A stretch of 64,000 nt of DNA from Apostichopus japonicus (GCF_037975245.1 NC_092571.1:13885417-13949416); one strand, 5' to 3'; positions 36,808-48,775 are shown, numbered from the stretch's first letter. Program-made: numbers and translations. Notes: a model not told the origin generated them from the letters alone.

Positions 36808-37988
36808 TTATTTTATCTTGTGAATGTGCATGGATTTATGACAGTTATTGTTGCATACATTGCATGGGAAAAGGGGAATAAAATTTCAAATTCCTCATAG
36901 CTAGCCTAGTAGCTTTAAATTGATTAACTAGCATGAAGACATTGATAAAGTAAACTGAAACTTGTGAGGTCGAAAGTGTTGTTGTAAGACTGTTTTGCCA
37001 GAATTATCACACAAACAATAGCTGTGTACATTACAAATGATAACTTTCAAGTACTGTACATGGTCTGCTGATCAATCACAATTGGTGGGTTATAGCCCGG
37101 GGTGTCAAAACCACAGGCATTGCATCCTTTTATCTTTGCTGACTATGGAGGCTTTAACTTCATACAATCCAGTGACATTTAATCTGTTTAGTTAACTACA
37201 TGTGCAGTCCATTAAACATTTCTTCAGAAAAATTCATGTGTCTCTATTGTTAGCTTCAGCTTCAGCAAGCACAAAGACTGTACTGTACATACTGGAGAGA
37301 ATACACCTCACAGCTAGTGTGCCACTAAAGCTGCATTATCATTCCTTAAAAACATTAGAATTATTGTCAAAAATTTTGATTTAAAGAAGTTCTAAAGAAC
37401 ATGTGACATAAGTTTGATTGCAACCTCCACTCAAATCAGGAGTAAAAGTGCTTTCTGCTGAAATGTCAATGAACAACTCCCTTAGATAGTGACATTTTCA
37501 GAAAGTTCCCCCAAATATGCCAGAAATTGAAATATGCTTACCTTTGGTCAAACTTCTTTAATTGTTTTAATTTCCACCTTTGAGGACATTTACCTCAACT
37601 GTCTGGGAAAATGATTAGGTCTTATTTCCAAACATCCCTATCAATTGGTCTAATAAATAACATGAGAAGATGTTGTACAGCTTTACTTGTTCTTTTCTCA
37701 ATTAGCTACTCTCAACACCCTATACTCCTTTAAAGGAATTCCCTAAAGTACCTAAAAGAATGCTTAACTTCAGTTATAATTAGTAAACAATTTCAACATG
37801 CTCATTGCATTATTCTATGGGTATTCATAAAAACAACATGGTTCAAATTGACACAATAAAACTCTATCACTAATCACTACATAACTTTTTCTTGATTAGG
37901 TTAAGCAGTTCAATTTTACACCATTGTGTGAAGTAAAACTTATACTTTAAATGCTTAATTAAAGTATTTCAACATTATATTTTTCTAG

Positions 37989-38100
37989 ACGACTGAGTTT
38001 ACTGTGGGTGGTACTTGAAAGAGGTAGCGGAAAGAACAAGGAGTGGAAAGGAAAATGAAGAATGCCGACAATTGCAAGAAGTTCATCTTAATCATCTTAA
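37989..38100 (+). pseudogene. Transposase-like gene, internal exon
   Basis: Acceptor ATTTTTCTAG and donor GTGAGT bound a 112-nt exon. One frame reads CGWYLKEVAERTRSGKENEE then CRQLQEVHLNHLK, a basic helical stretch that fits the region before the catalytic core in this family. A stop lies before CGWY, so the exon is damaged or starts later. Confidence 0.4.
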
Positions 38101-38345
38101 GTGAGTCAAAATATTTTACTAATTTAGAATTAAAAGTTGATGTCTGCTTTCCTTTTTGAATCCTTGCAGAAGTCAAAAGCAATAGAAAGACTATCTATTC
38201 CTTCAAGTCCTCTATATGTGTGGGTGTGTCAGTGATGCTCCTAGTTAACACTTATCTCTTTCAAAAACTTGCTTGAACTACAAATTGGATATAGTAGCCC
38301 TAACTAAGATGACAAACCCTAAAGTTCAGAGAAAGGTCATTGGAT

Positions 38346-39237
38346 CGGTCTCAATTTTTCGTAACAAGTAATTAAAATGGCAGAAAATGAGATAGGGGCC
38401 TTTTCTGGCCCTACTCTGAGTGTGCTCTATATTCACAAGCAAAGGCATGTTTGAGTTTTAATTTCCATAGGATCCTTGCCCAGTAGTAGTTGTACGGGAA
38501 AAGTGCAAAAAAAAGTCAAGTGGGTGGTACGTTTTATGAACAGCGCCCTCAAACTTAAGAAATCTCACTTCTGGCCCTAATTGGGGGTCCATTTTGGGCC
38601 TGTGGGTATATTTCAATTTTTTTTTTTAAATACCATTTTTCAGGAGCGTATTGACCCTATTTTTAGAAACTCAAGTAAAAAAGTTGTGTATTTTGTGTTA
38701 TCTACTCAAATTTCTGACTCGAAAATTGCGAAAATCACCTCATTCATATGTATGAAAATGCTTGCACAAGCCGATTTGAGTAATTCAAATGACAACAACT
38801 TCTTAGCATTAGCATACAGGTGCTTAACAATTAAGAGGGTGGTCTACTAGCATAAGGACCACAAATAAACTGCATTTCCAGGGTCATATGTTGAACGATG
38901 TCTGTGAACAGCACCCTTAAACATCACATTTTACCAATATGTTGGGCTATTTTGGGCATTTCAAGGTCAAATTTGGTCACAATTAAAATTTTTTTTTTTG
39001 GTTTTTAATACAAAACTAGTAAGATATATGTATAGTTATGATGCAAAGAATGAGCTAAAACATCTTTTATATTAGTTATTAATGCTCTGATGAGCAGCTT
39101 AAAGTGGCGTATGAGAGTTACATCAGCTCTACAGAAACATGCTTGCGAGGGCAAACAGTGGTAACATTGTATCTTCATTCAAGGAGATGTTAAACAACAT
39201 TAGAAACTATTGAAATGTATTTATTAAAAGTGTTCTG
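38346..39237. repeat. Left arm of an 890-bp palindrome
   Basis: The left arm (892 bp, 38346-39237) matches 39549-40438 (890 bp) in reverse complement, with only scattered mismatches such as TCAAGGAGATG against TCAAAGAGATG. A 311-bp spacer lies between the arms. The arms contain no gene. The outer ends read CGGTCTCAATTTTTCGTA. The near-equal arms and high similarity suggest a recent foldback-type element or inverted duplication inside a transposase intron. Confidence 0.9.
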
Positions 39238-39548
39238 ACAACAGATAACACACATGTATACTGAACATGTACACACATATATAGTGCACACTGTACGCAC
39301 TGGTTCACAATTTTCTATTCTGATATAGGGTTGGGTAGAGGATGTGGGTGGGAGGGGTGGGTTACATGCATACAGACAATTTTAAGCAGAAGATTACCAT
39401 ACCAAAACATTCAGTATATGCATGTTTATGCAGTCTCTATGCAGTAAAAGTCAGTCACATACTGTATGTATACAAATCTGCATAGTGCACTATGGGGAGG
39501 GTGTTGGGGGGGGGGGGTGGGGGTGAGAGGGAGTCAAAGAGTATTAGA

Positions 39549-40438
39549 CAGAACACTTTTAATAAATACATTTCAATAATTTCTAATATTGTTTAACATC
39601 TCTTTGAATGAAGATACAATGTTACCACTGTTTGCCCTCGCAAGCATGTTTCTGTAGAGCTGATGTAACTCTCATATACGCCACTTTAAGCTGCTCATCA
39701 GAGCATTAATAACTAATATAAAAGATGTTTTAGCTCATTCTGTGCATCATAACTATACATATCTTACTAATTTTGTATTAAAAACCGAAAATAAAACTTT
39801 TAACTGTGACCAAATTTGACCTTGAAATGCCCAAAATAGCCCAAAATATTGGTAAAATGTGATGTTTGAGGGCGCTGTTCACAGGCATCGTTGGGCATAT
39901 GACCCTGAAAATGCAGTTTATTTGTAGTCCTTATGCTAGTGGACCACCCTCCTAATTGTTAAGCACCTGTATGCTAATGCTAAGAAGTTGTTGTCATTTG
40001 AAGTACTCAAATCGGCTTGTGCAAGCATTTTCATACATATGAACGAAGTGATTTTCGCAATTTTTGAGTCGTAAATTTAAGTAGATAACACAAAATACAC
40101 AGCTTTTTGACTTGAGTTTTTAAAAATAGGGTCAATACGCTCCTGAAAAATGCTATTTAAAAAAAAATTAAAAAATACCCACAGGCCCAAAATGGACCCC
40201 CAATTAGGGCCAGAAGTGAGATTTCTTAAGTTTGAGGGCGCTGTTCGTAAAACGTACGACCCGCTTGACTTTTTTTTTGCACTTTTCCCGTACAACTACC
40301 ACTGGACAAGGATCCTATGGAAATTAAAACTCAAACATGCCTCTGCTTGTGAATATAGAGCACACTCAAAGTAGGGCCAGAAAAGACCCTATCTCATTTT
40401 CTGCCATTTTAAATACTTGCTACGAAAAATTGAGACCG
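39549..40438. repeat. Right arm of the palindrome
   Basis: This is the reverse complement of 38346-39237. Open frames within both arms are mirror images and are not maintained as proteins. Beyond 40438 the sequence continues as a tail (40440-40760) that has a second copy at 41528-41705. Confidence 0.9.
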
Positions 40439-40584
40439 TAAATTTTCCTCAAAATTAGCTAAATTCGAAAACTGGCCACATGTCTTCCACAATATCTGCA
40501 ATATCAGACATAAAATACTTAACATTTATGCAAAAAATGCCTCCAAACTTGACACAAATTAAGGGCTCTTAAAATGCAATCTGG

Positions 40585-41705
40585 ATTTGGTTGCTAGGCG
40601 GGGCTGTATCCTAGCAAGGAAAATTTAAAAAAAAAATTTTTTGCCCAATTTCATCCTTTGAGACATATGGCAAGACACCATATCAATTTCAGGCGATTCT
40701 GAGAGGGTCGACGTGGAGGCCACTGTTGATTTGGCATGGATTGACCCATATGTGTGTAAATGTTCAGTACAGTGTTATTTTTACACCAAGCACTAAATAA
40801 ATACACACTGTCCACAATCATGTACAGTACACACTGTGTACTGGTCATTCCATTCAATACTGTGCATATTTCAATATCATTTTAAATATTTGCAATTTAG
40901 TGTATGCTTTTGCTAATTCAATAATTAAAAGACTTTCAATAATTTAAAAGGAATGTTTAACCAGTACATAAATGTGCAGTGTGTACTGTACATGTTTTTG
41001 GACAGTGTTTATTTAATAGTAATTGGTGTAGAATAACACTGTACTGAACATGTACACACATATATAGTGCATAGTGCATATTTCAATGTCTTTTTAAATA
41101 TTTGCAATGTAGTGTATAATTCGTTTGCTAATTCAATAAATTAAAAGACTTTCAATAATTTAAAAGGAATGTTTAACCAGTAAATACATGTACAGTGTGT
41201 ATACTGTTCATTATTTTGGACAGTGTGTATTTAATAGTACTTGGTGTAAAATAACACTGTACTGAACATGTACACACATATATAGTGCACACTGTGGACC
41301 ATACCAATAATTCAGTATACCTTGAATGCATGTTTATGCAGTCTCTTTGCAGTAAAAGTCAGTCACATACTGTATGCATGTATACAAATATGCATAGTGC
41401 ACTATGGGGAGGGTGTGGGGGGGGGGGTTGGAGTCAAAGAGTATTAGACAGAACCCTTTTAATACATTTCAATAGTTTTTAATGTTGTTAGCATGGCTGA
41501 TGTAACTCTCATTTTCGCCACTTTAAGTTGGTTGCTAGGCGGGGTCGTAACCTAGCAACGAAAAAGTTTTCAAATCTTTTTTTTGCCCAATTTCATCCTT
41601 TGAGACATACAGTATGGCAGGACACCATATCAGTTCCAGGCGATTCTAAGAGGGTCGACGTGGAATCGACCCAAAAATCTGTTGATTTGGCATGGATTGA
41701 CCCAT
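40585..41705. repeat. Nested direct duplications beside the palindrome
   Basis: The tail GGTTGCTAGGCGGGG..GTCGACGTGGA..GATTTGGCATGGATTGACC appears at 40590-40752 and again at 41531-41706. A 212-218-bp tandem duplication lies at 40868-41079 and 41080-41297 (TTTAAATATTTGCAAT..ACTGAACATGTACACACATA). The palindrome spacer (GCAGTCTCT.TGCAGTAAAAG, 39430) recurs near 41338. The 41.26-41.71 kb copy has spacer joined to tail without the arm, a deletion derivative. Confidence 0.85.
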
Positions 41706-41832
41706 ATATCATTTACATTATTTCTCAAATGATATTGGATCAAAACTCAAATCAATATTTCTTATCTGATATCGTAAACCCTGTATCAGTTAAGAGTTTA
41801 TTTTGTATCATTATATGTTCTATTTTTACTAG

Positions 41833-41991
41833 GTCAAAAGGAGAGCAGTAACATCTTGCCCGCACTAAGGCGTGCCAGGTTTCTTTGGAACTGAATACCC
41901 TTATAGTCGATGGAATGGACCAATCAAAGACTGATCTGCCACATTTTGTCCAGAGTGATAAGGATGTAAAACATTCACATCCACATAACAG
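41833..41991 (+). pseudogene. Transposase-like gene, exon with first catalytic-type Asp
   Basis: Acceptor TTTTTACTAG and donor GTCAGT flank an exon. Its open part reads ARTKACQVSLELNTLIVDGM, then DQSKTDLPHFVQSDKDVKHS. The hydrophobic strand followed by DGMDQ is where this family places the first acidic residue of an RNase H-like core (family knowledge, not tested here). A TAA lies upstream in the same frame. Confidence 0.55.
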
Positions 41992-42557
41992 GTCAGTATT
42001 ATCATGGAGGTCTGTTTTACCTCCATGGTATTGTGAAGTGACCTAAGAGTGCACAAGACGGAAAGTGTTTATGTCATTATAAGTGTAACCATCATGTTTT
42101 CTGGTTTCCGAGAAATTGTAATCCTACAGTATGAAATTGTAATGTCATGTTGGTGTATAGTACAGTATGTATGTGCGTGAGCAGCATGTGTGTGTGGGTG
42201 TTTATACAGGGTGTTTGTTTGTATGATGCCTTGTTTTACAACACAATGTCTCAAGAGGGGAAGTTTGATTATCTTCATAAATAGTATAAGGATGGACACC
42301 TAAGGTTACAAGAAGTCTAGTGTTCCTATTGTTTTGGTTGAGGTAAAATCAATTATGTTCTTTATTTGTTGTTCTGATAAAGATAATGGCCTTAGTATCC
42401 ATCAAATATTATGTGACTGTTTTGTTTTGTTTGTTAAAGCACATAGTAGGTTAATTATCAAACTTTATTTAACAGCAGAAAACAAGTAATAACAACCTCT
42501 TTATCATACATGTCAATGAAGTAGTATATATATATTCATTCTTCTCTTTCTTTTCAG

Positions 42558-43175
42558 GTGGTCTAATTCACACTAAAGGTCCATGTGACAAGTTTGCATA
42601 TATGTTATGACTGATCTGAAGCATATCCAACATGATTCAAACATGACCATTACATGCAATTTGTGGACACTAGTGAAGCACAAGGATACTCTTGGGAAGG
42701 ATCTGTTTTTGCAAATGGATAATTGTTACAGGGAGAATAAGAACCGCTATCTTCTGTCCTTCTGCCCTTCTGCTCCTTGCTTTTAGAGTTGAAGATCTTC
42801 AGAGTGGTGATATATATAAATGTTATAACTTTGCGAAAGAAGTTATTGAAGTATCTGACTATATTAAAGTTGGGAATATAGCAGCCGTAAACCTCATTGA
42901 TTCAAGCACACGACCATACTTTGGAGAAGTCACTAAAATTGAAAAGGATGAGGTTATTTTACATTGGATGAAGGGATCCTGGACTGGAGACTGGAAACTG
43001 CTAGACTGTGGCCAAGGAAGAAATAAGCAGCCATACACACCATCAGTTTCTTTCCATTCCTTAATGTTCTGGGACTTAAAATTTAACCCATAAAAATCGC
43101 CTTCCAAAGAGGGAAGTCTGTGACTTGAAAGAAAGATATGCAGCTATAGATCAAGAATTTGAGCTGAATAACTAG
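42558..43175 (+). pseudogene. Transposase-like gene, catalytic core end and C-terminus
   Basis: After acceptor TTCTTTTCAG come LIHTKGPCDKFAYM, a frame change, and DLKHIQHDSNMTITCNLWTL leading to DLFLQMDNCYRENKNRYLLS (about 42703-42765). The MDNC-RENKNRY block is the most recognisable motif of the family. A deletion then joins to the C-terminal domain, VGNIAAVNLIDSSTRP and EVILHWMKGSWTGDWKLL. The end, LPKREVCDLKERYAAIDQEF, reaches a TAG at 43173-43175 after one frameshift at about 43091. The C-terminal strand-rich part looks like a Tudor/chromo-type fold. The gene is inactive as it stands. Confidence 0.65.
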
Positions 43176-43302
43176 GAAACCTTATGTTTTACACATACTA
43201 TTGATTGGGCAGTGTGTACTCTTATTTTCTTGCAACAACTTGTGTAAAAGAAGATATGTAGTTTTGAGAAACACACACAATTTTCTTGGTGTATTGCTAC
43301 AC

Positions 43303-44045
43303 TTAACTGGTTGGGGCGTACTGGTACGCCCCAAAGATATATACAATTTATCATAGGGGTGTATTTCTACTCTAAACTGGTTGGGGCGTACTGGTACGCC
43401 CCAAAGATATATACAATTTATCATAGTGGTCTATTGCTACACTTAACTGGTTGGGGCGTACCAGTACGCCCCAAAGATATATACAATTTATCATAGTGGT
43501 CTATTGCTACACTTTAACTGGTTGGGGCGTACTGGTACGCCCCAAAGATATATACAATTTATCATAGTGGTCTATTGCTACACTTAACTGGTTGCGTACT
43601 GGTACGCCCCAAAGATAAATACAATATATCATAGAGGTGCATTTCTACACTTAACTGGTTGGGGCGTACTGGTACGCCCCAAAGATTTATACAATTTATC
43701 ATAGTGGTCTATTGCTACACTTAACTGGTTGGGGCGTACTGGTACGCCCCAAAGATATATACAATTTATCATAGAGGTATATTTCTACACTTAACTGGTT
43801 GGGGCGTACTGGTACGCCCCAAAGATATATATAATTAATCATAGTGGTGTATTGCTACACTTAACTGGTTGGGGCGTACTGGTACGCCCCAAAGATAAAT
43901 ACAATTTATCATAGAGGTGCATTTCTACACTTAACTGGTTGAGGCGTACTGGTACGCCCCAAAGATATATACAATTTATCATAGTGGTGTATTGCTACAC
44001 TTAACTGGTTGGGGTGTATTGGAACGCCCCAAAGATACAAAAAAT
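43303..44045 (+). repeat. Satellite 2: 70-bp units with palindromic core
   Basis: About eleven units follow AACTGGTT + GGGGCGTACTGGTACGCCCC + AAAGATATATACAATTTATC + ATAGTGGTCTATTGCTACACTT. The core is an inverted repeat with 9-bp arms. One unit (43453) has the core in the other orientation (..ACCAGTAC..). The last copy is degenerate (GGGGTGTATTGGAACGCCCC). Short frames reading 'GVPVRPN' come from the repeat and are not genes. Confidence 0.9.
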
Positions 44046-44656
44046 ATTGTACAATATATCCATTTTGCCCCAAAATGACTATTTATCAAAAAATACTTGC
44101 ATTTTATGTTCGCTTTGGGAAAATCATACCAAAAATAATCATATATTAAATTTTTGCTATATTTTGTCAACTTGATTGATAAAAATCTTTGCTTTTGTTA
44201 GTAAGTGATGGTTTATTCAAAATTCAGTGAATGTTATGGCTAAATTGCTTAATTTGTTAGTATCTGTAACAGCAAACTCTTTTAAGACATCTAATCCACC
44301 AGAATTGAGATAAAATGTTTATGTCTGCTCGTTTTACTATGAATTAACAAGGTAACACTGTTGTGTAAAATTATTCCATTTAAATGGCTATTTATCCTGC
44401 ATTTTTGAATAAATGTATATTTACAGAATTTTACAAATAAGAAATGTTACATGCAAATAAATGAGAAAATACGCAACATATTTCATATGTCATATTTTTC
44501 ATGCACTTATACAATGCAAAAACCAGGCCTTGGTTAACAGACCACATTTCAACGTAAAATGGTTGAATTCACTCGTACATCTTTCATTTTTCAGCTTTTA
44601 CTTGGAGAAAAAGTGAAAAGTCATATTTCCTTAATTACCCAAATGTTTCCTAGTCT

Positions 44657-44695
<39 letters not shown>

Positions 44696-46010
44696 TTATT
44701 CTGTATATATTAAAATCAGCATATAAAACGTCCTTCTACCGTCCGAAATAAGTGTTTCGAGTGAAAAATGACATGCAAAGTCTCATTTGTTTTTAAAAAG
44801 TACTCGCACTTTTTCGGAAAGCTAATTATTATCTACACCAAATCACTTTACCTGATTTTCCCTTTGATTGTAAAGGTAGCTTGCGTGAGCTAGATGAAAG
44901 TTTTATATGATTTTCGTTTTAAGCGGAATTAAACTCAATGAGGGTATTTCAGTTTTGAGAACACGGAAAATCACGGGCCTCTCTGTTTAAATCACTTCAA
45001 AATAATTTTAAACATATTATGCCTTTTTAGGATAAATAAAATTAAACCTGCCTCTTCTTTTTCTGATGATCCCATTTTAGGTACATTAACGAAATAATTG
45101 TCTAAAATTTTAAGGATCTTCCAGGCAAGTACTTGCATTTGTAATATATTTAAATGATTTATTATTACTCGATAAATGAAAATATCAGCCTAGATTAGAG
45201 CGTGTTGCATATTTACATCATGTTAAGGTCACATGAGATGTAGTTCCCTAACACTGCATTGCTAGAGAAACTGTAAGATGTACTGCAGTGATAGTGCTTG
45301 AGATGACAGTGCCATGGACTTGGTTGCAAGTATTTTGGATTATAAACATCCTACACAAACACTGACATTAAACAAAATGTTTAAATATACAGCTTCCTTT
45401 AGTCAACATTTGTGGATAAAAACACCGAATTTACCCAATGTTAGGATATAACGTTACATATCTTCGATCTATTTGCACAAATACACTGCCAATAATGGAC
45501 AGCTACAGTTTAGTTTATGATGTTTCCATATTGTTTCTTACTTATATTTTAATTATTTTGGGAGTAGTAGATCCCTTTAAATCTTGGTGAGTCTTACTCG
45601 TATATCTCATAAGAAACCCCCACACAGGAACGTGGAACCATCTGTTAGGTCACCACTTTTCACATTTAAGTCATGAGAATAACCATCAAGCTTATGTATT
45701 CTAAAGGTTATCAAAAGTATCTTCTTTATAGGCTCTTATTTGAAATCCAGCTATGAATCCTGGGATGTCGTCTTTCATTACAATTTTAGCGTACGCAAAA
45801 GTATTTTAAAACAGTATTACACTTTTGTATGTTTCATAAACTAAGTTGTTTTGTCTTGTTTCCTTTAGTATTCGAAGAGTGGATTAAGGTAGTGTCTGCC
45901 AGCAGTGTTTCTAAAGGTCAGGCCTTTTTCATTAAGATATATCTTTCCCGTTCAAATAAAGAATTCTTACAAGCTTCATAAAATACAAATATCAAAGAGC
46001 AATGACTTAC
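44046..46010. other. No supported gene; AT-rich with (TA)n at 44660-44691
   Basis: The interval begins after satellite 2 and runs to the Ig fragment. A 32-bp TA repeat lies at about 44660-44691. I searched both strands for a transmembrane exon like 7567-7651 downstream of the Ig fragment and found none that I trust. Confidence 0.5.
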
Positions 46011-46500
46011 CTTGATCGGTTCTAGAGATGTTAAATTCACATATTTCATCGTACTGTGATGTAGTTTGGGACTCCAACGGTTCCTGAGTAGCGATGCATC
46101 CAATAGTTGAGTTCTGATCACAAGAAGTAACGTACACTAAAAGCTCTTTAGTTCCGTTATTATCTGTGTAATGTTTCTGATAATCACAGCCCTCGGGTTT
46201 GAGTACTTCCAGATTTATCAGTGGATACCCGTCTGTTATTGAACAAGATAGGACGACGTGGTATGATGCAGATGGAGATGAGGACGGGCCTTCACAAACA
46301 AGAGGTGTAGGAGGCTGGTAGACTGTAAAGAATTTATATATGTAAATGTAATGAGTGAGTATACGGGAGTTATCATCAGTCAATGATAGACGATAAAGTA
46401 CAAACATCCTCTCGTTGAAGGTTGAACTCAAGGACAGTACCACGAGTAATCCTCCTCAATATATTCGACATTAAGTTAAGTAAATATTTATTGACTTTGC
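46011..46500 (-). pseudogene. Ig-like receptor fragment: Ig1 remnant plus Ig2
   Basis: The open part reads RLSLTDDNSR, then FFTVYQPPTPLVCEG, an Ig2 domain YHVVLSCSITDGYPLINLEV and CDQNSTIGCIATQ, ending CEFNISRTDQG before donor GTAAGT (46005-46010). It closely matches the 54 kb copy. Upstream, only traces of Ig1 remain: VNKYLL and FNLQRED, out of frame. Beyond about 46.5 kb a dispersed repeat begins, so the signal peptide and most of Ig1 are gone. NSTI is a possible glycosylation site. Confidence 0.7.
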
Positions 46501-46555
46501 AGCGAACATTTCCTATTTTACTTTTATTATAAAAGAAAGGTCATTGCCACTTAAC

Positions 46556-47160
46556 GACAGGGACGTAGCCAGGGGGGAGCAGGGGGAGCGACCGCTCCCC
46601 CCCTTTCAGTGTCGATTTTTTTTTTTAAACTGTAGTTTTTTTAGCATGGTATTTTGTCAGTGCTCTTTTGATCTTGAATACTCGTCAGCTCCGTTAACTC
46701 GATTGTAATCGTAGTAACATTCATGCCTACTGATTCAACTACTTACTTAGTTTGGCAGATGCAATTAGCTAAATTTAGCTTATAGCCAATTACAAGCCTA
46801 CAGTTGGCCACTGCGTAATAACATACATATTGCCTGCCTAACCGCACTCTATGGAATGTCACGAACTGTATGCACAACAGGCGCGTATCCAGGGGGGGGG
46901 GCGTTGGGGGCGCGCGCCTCCCGGGTAAGAAAAAGAGGAGAGAAAAAAAAAAAAAAAAAAGGAAAAAAGAGGGGAAAAAGAGGAGGAGGAGACGAAGGAA
47001 GGGAAAAGAAAAAGAAGAAAGAGAGAAAAAGGAGAAAAAGAGGGAGTAGAAGGAAAACGCCAAGACACCGGGAAGAGAAAGAGAAACAGTGACATCATTA
47101 CAGCGCTGGTCCCTATTATATACACAGGGTAGTCAGTGACGGATCAAGGATTTCGGAAGG
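46556..47160. mobile_element. Cluster of GGCGTAGCCAGGGGG-type repeat heads
   Basis: AGGGACGTAGCCAGGGGGGA (46558), GGCGCGTATCCAGGGGGGGG (46880) and GTGACGGATCAAGGATTTCG (47135) are successive heads of a common, poorly classified marine repeat type. Each is followed by G-rich and A-rich low-complexity sequence. No coding capacity was seen. Confidence 0.5.
46926..47090 (+). repeat. 165-bp homopurine tract
   Basis: Almost uninterrupted A and G (AAGAAAAAGAGGAGAG, poly-A, GAGGAGGAGG, AAAGAAAAAGAAGAAAGAGA). It can form triplex (H-DNA). The Lys/Glu- or Ser/Phe-rich frames over it are artefacts of composition. Confidence 0.9.
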
Positions 47161-47319
47161 GGCGTTTGCCTCACCCTACCCCTTACACCGACAACTCCAT
47201 TTTTGACGTTTCCATTTTTCCTCTCTCACTCATGATCTATATACTATATATGGTCTATCATAACGCGTGTGTGTGTATATACGCCTTAAACAATTGTAGA
47301 ATTGTGCTATGAAACCAAC

Positions 47320-47715
47320 TGTGGCTGGTCTCGAACTCGACCGTGTCGTCGGGGAACCTGACGCATTTCGGGAAGGGGGCGACCGCCCCCCTCCCCCTTC
47401 AGCATATTTTTTTTTTTTTTTATGATATCGCCAGTAATTTCAAAATAGAAAGTGCTTAGATGCAACTTACAAGGCCTGGGAAGTGTCGTTTCCAGCGATC
47501 TGGGAGGCATTTTCGGCCAAAATTTACTTGTACGCTTCGCGCCAACAAATGGTCCTGGGTAGTGCCATTTCCAGTGATCTGGGAGGCATGTTCGGCCAAA
47601 ATTTTCTTGAACGCTTCGCGCCAACTTATGGTGGCGCTACGCTTAGATAATTTGCCTACAGGCTTCGCCCCTCCCTTGGCAAATTCCTCGCTACGCGCCT
47701 GTTCGAATTTGTAAA
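47320..47715 (-). mobile_element. Short dispersed element with 80-bp internal duplication
   Basis: On the minus strand it reads GGCGCGTAGCGAGGAATTTG, then CTAAGCGTAGCGCCACCATA, then two copies of TTGGCGCGAAGCGT.CAAG.AAATTTT..CCTCCCAGATC.CTGGAAA, followed by a poly-A (47407-47421 region) and a C/G-rich tail. A related copy lies at 48560-48775. It is non-coding. Confidence 0.65.
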
Positions 47716-48559
47716 GCAACAGCAGCAGATATCACATCATATCAGTGAGCATGAAAATGGCGTTCCAGGATGAACAGCCTCAAAACTGTCCGACTTGCCC
47801 GAAAAAAATAACCAAAATTTCGTTCAACATGTTATGGTCAATATCATATAAACAAGCATCGGTTATTTACCCTACATCGCATGCCATCGTGTACCGTACG
47901 GTCCGTGAAAGTTGCGCAGTGTACCGCGGGATGCTAATGTAAACAACCAAATGTCTTATGTAGATGGAGAAAAAGGCATGGAGGTCCAATTATGTCAAAA
48001 CTCTCTTTTACATTAGAAATGGCGAATTAAGGGCTGCAGCCCCCCCCCCCCCCGCCTCCTACGCCTATGTGTGTAGTGTTCGGTTTCGGAAATATCTGCT
48101 ATTTTTTTCATTTCCTTCAACCAAGTTTTATAATAGCCGTTATAAGAGGTTTTAATATTTCTACACCAATAAATTAACTGTGTCTGAATTTTCCAAAATT
48201 TCTGACCAACATTCTGCATCACACTTCCCTCTACTCGTGCAATTTTGACCGGTCTGTTAGGGGTTGAAGGAGGTTTTTCTATATTGGTTGTCCATAGATG
48301 AAATTTTGTGCAACATTATGGATATGTTTTGAAGTGAGTTTATTCACGAGAAGCGTGAATTTTCAAATTCTGAACAAATAATGGGCTTGGAACCTTGAAA
48401 AGTGGGCCTGACGGATATTGTGGGCCGCGACGTAGAATCACCTATAAAAAGCAATGATCCACAGGACATGCGATGAGGTCGAACATGATTTGTGACTGGT
48501 GACAATCTTCAAAAAGGTTATGGATGGAAAAAAAAACTATCGGGAAATACTTGGTTCTC

Positions 48560-48775
48560 AGGCAAAAAGTGTACATCTGGTTGGTCATTTTCAAGCCCGA
48601 GAAGTGCCATTTCCGGTGATCTGGGTGGTATCAAAACCAGAAATTTTCCTGCACGCTGCGCGCCAACCGATGGTGGCGCTCCGCTTAGATAGTCCTGCCT
48701 ACAATTTTGAAAATCCATATCAATCGCAAAAAGTGCTCCCCTCCTTTCAAATTCCTGGCTACGTCGCTGCTTAAC
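48560..48775 (-). mobile_element. Second copy of the GTAGCCAGGAATTTG element
   Basis: On the minus strand: AGCGACGTAGCCAGGAATTT, CTAAGCGGAGCGCCACCATC, GTTGGCGCGCAGCGTGCAGG, CCCAGATCACCGGAAATGGC. It shares blocks and their order with 47320-47715 but has only one copy of the 80-bp internal unit. Confidence 0.65.

Noticed and set aside
43172-43500. Repeated frames reading GVPVRPN
   Set aside because: They are translations of the palindromic 70-bp satellite and appear on both strands because the core is its own inverse.
46743-47125. Ser/Phe-rich and Lys/Glu-rich frames
   Set aside because: They come from the homopurine tract and have no other support.
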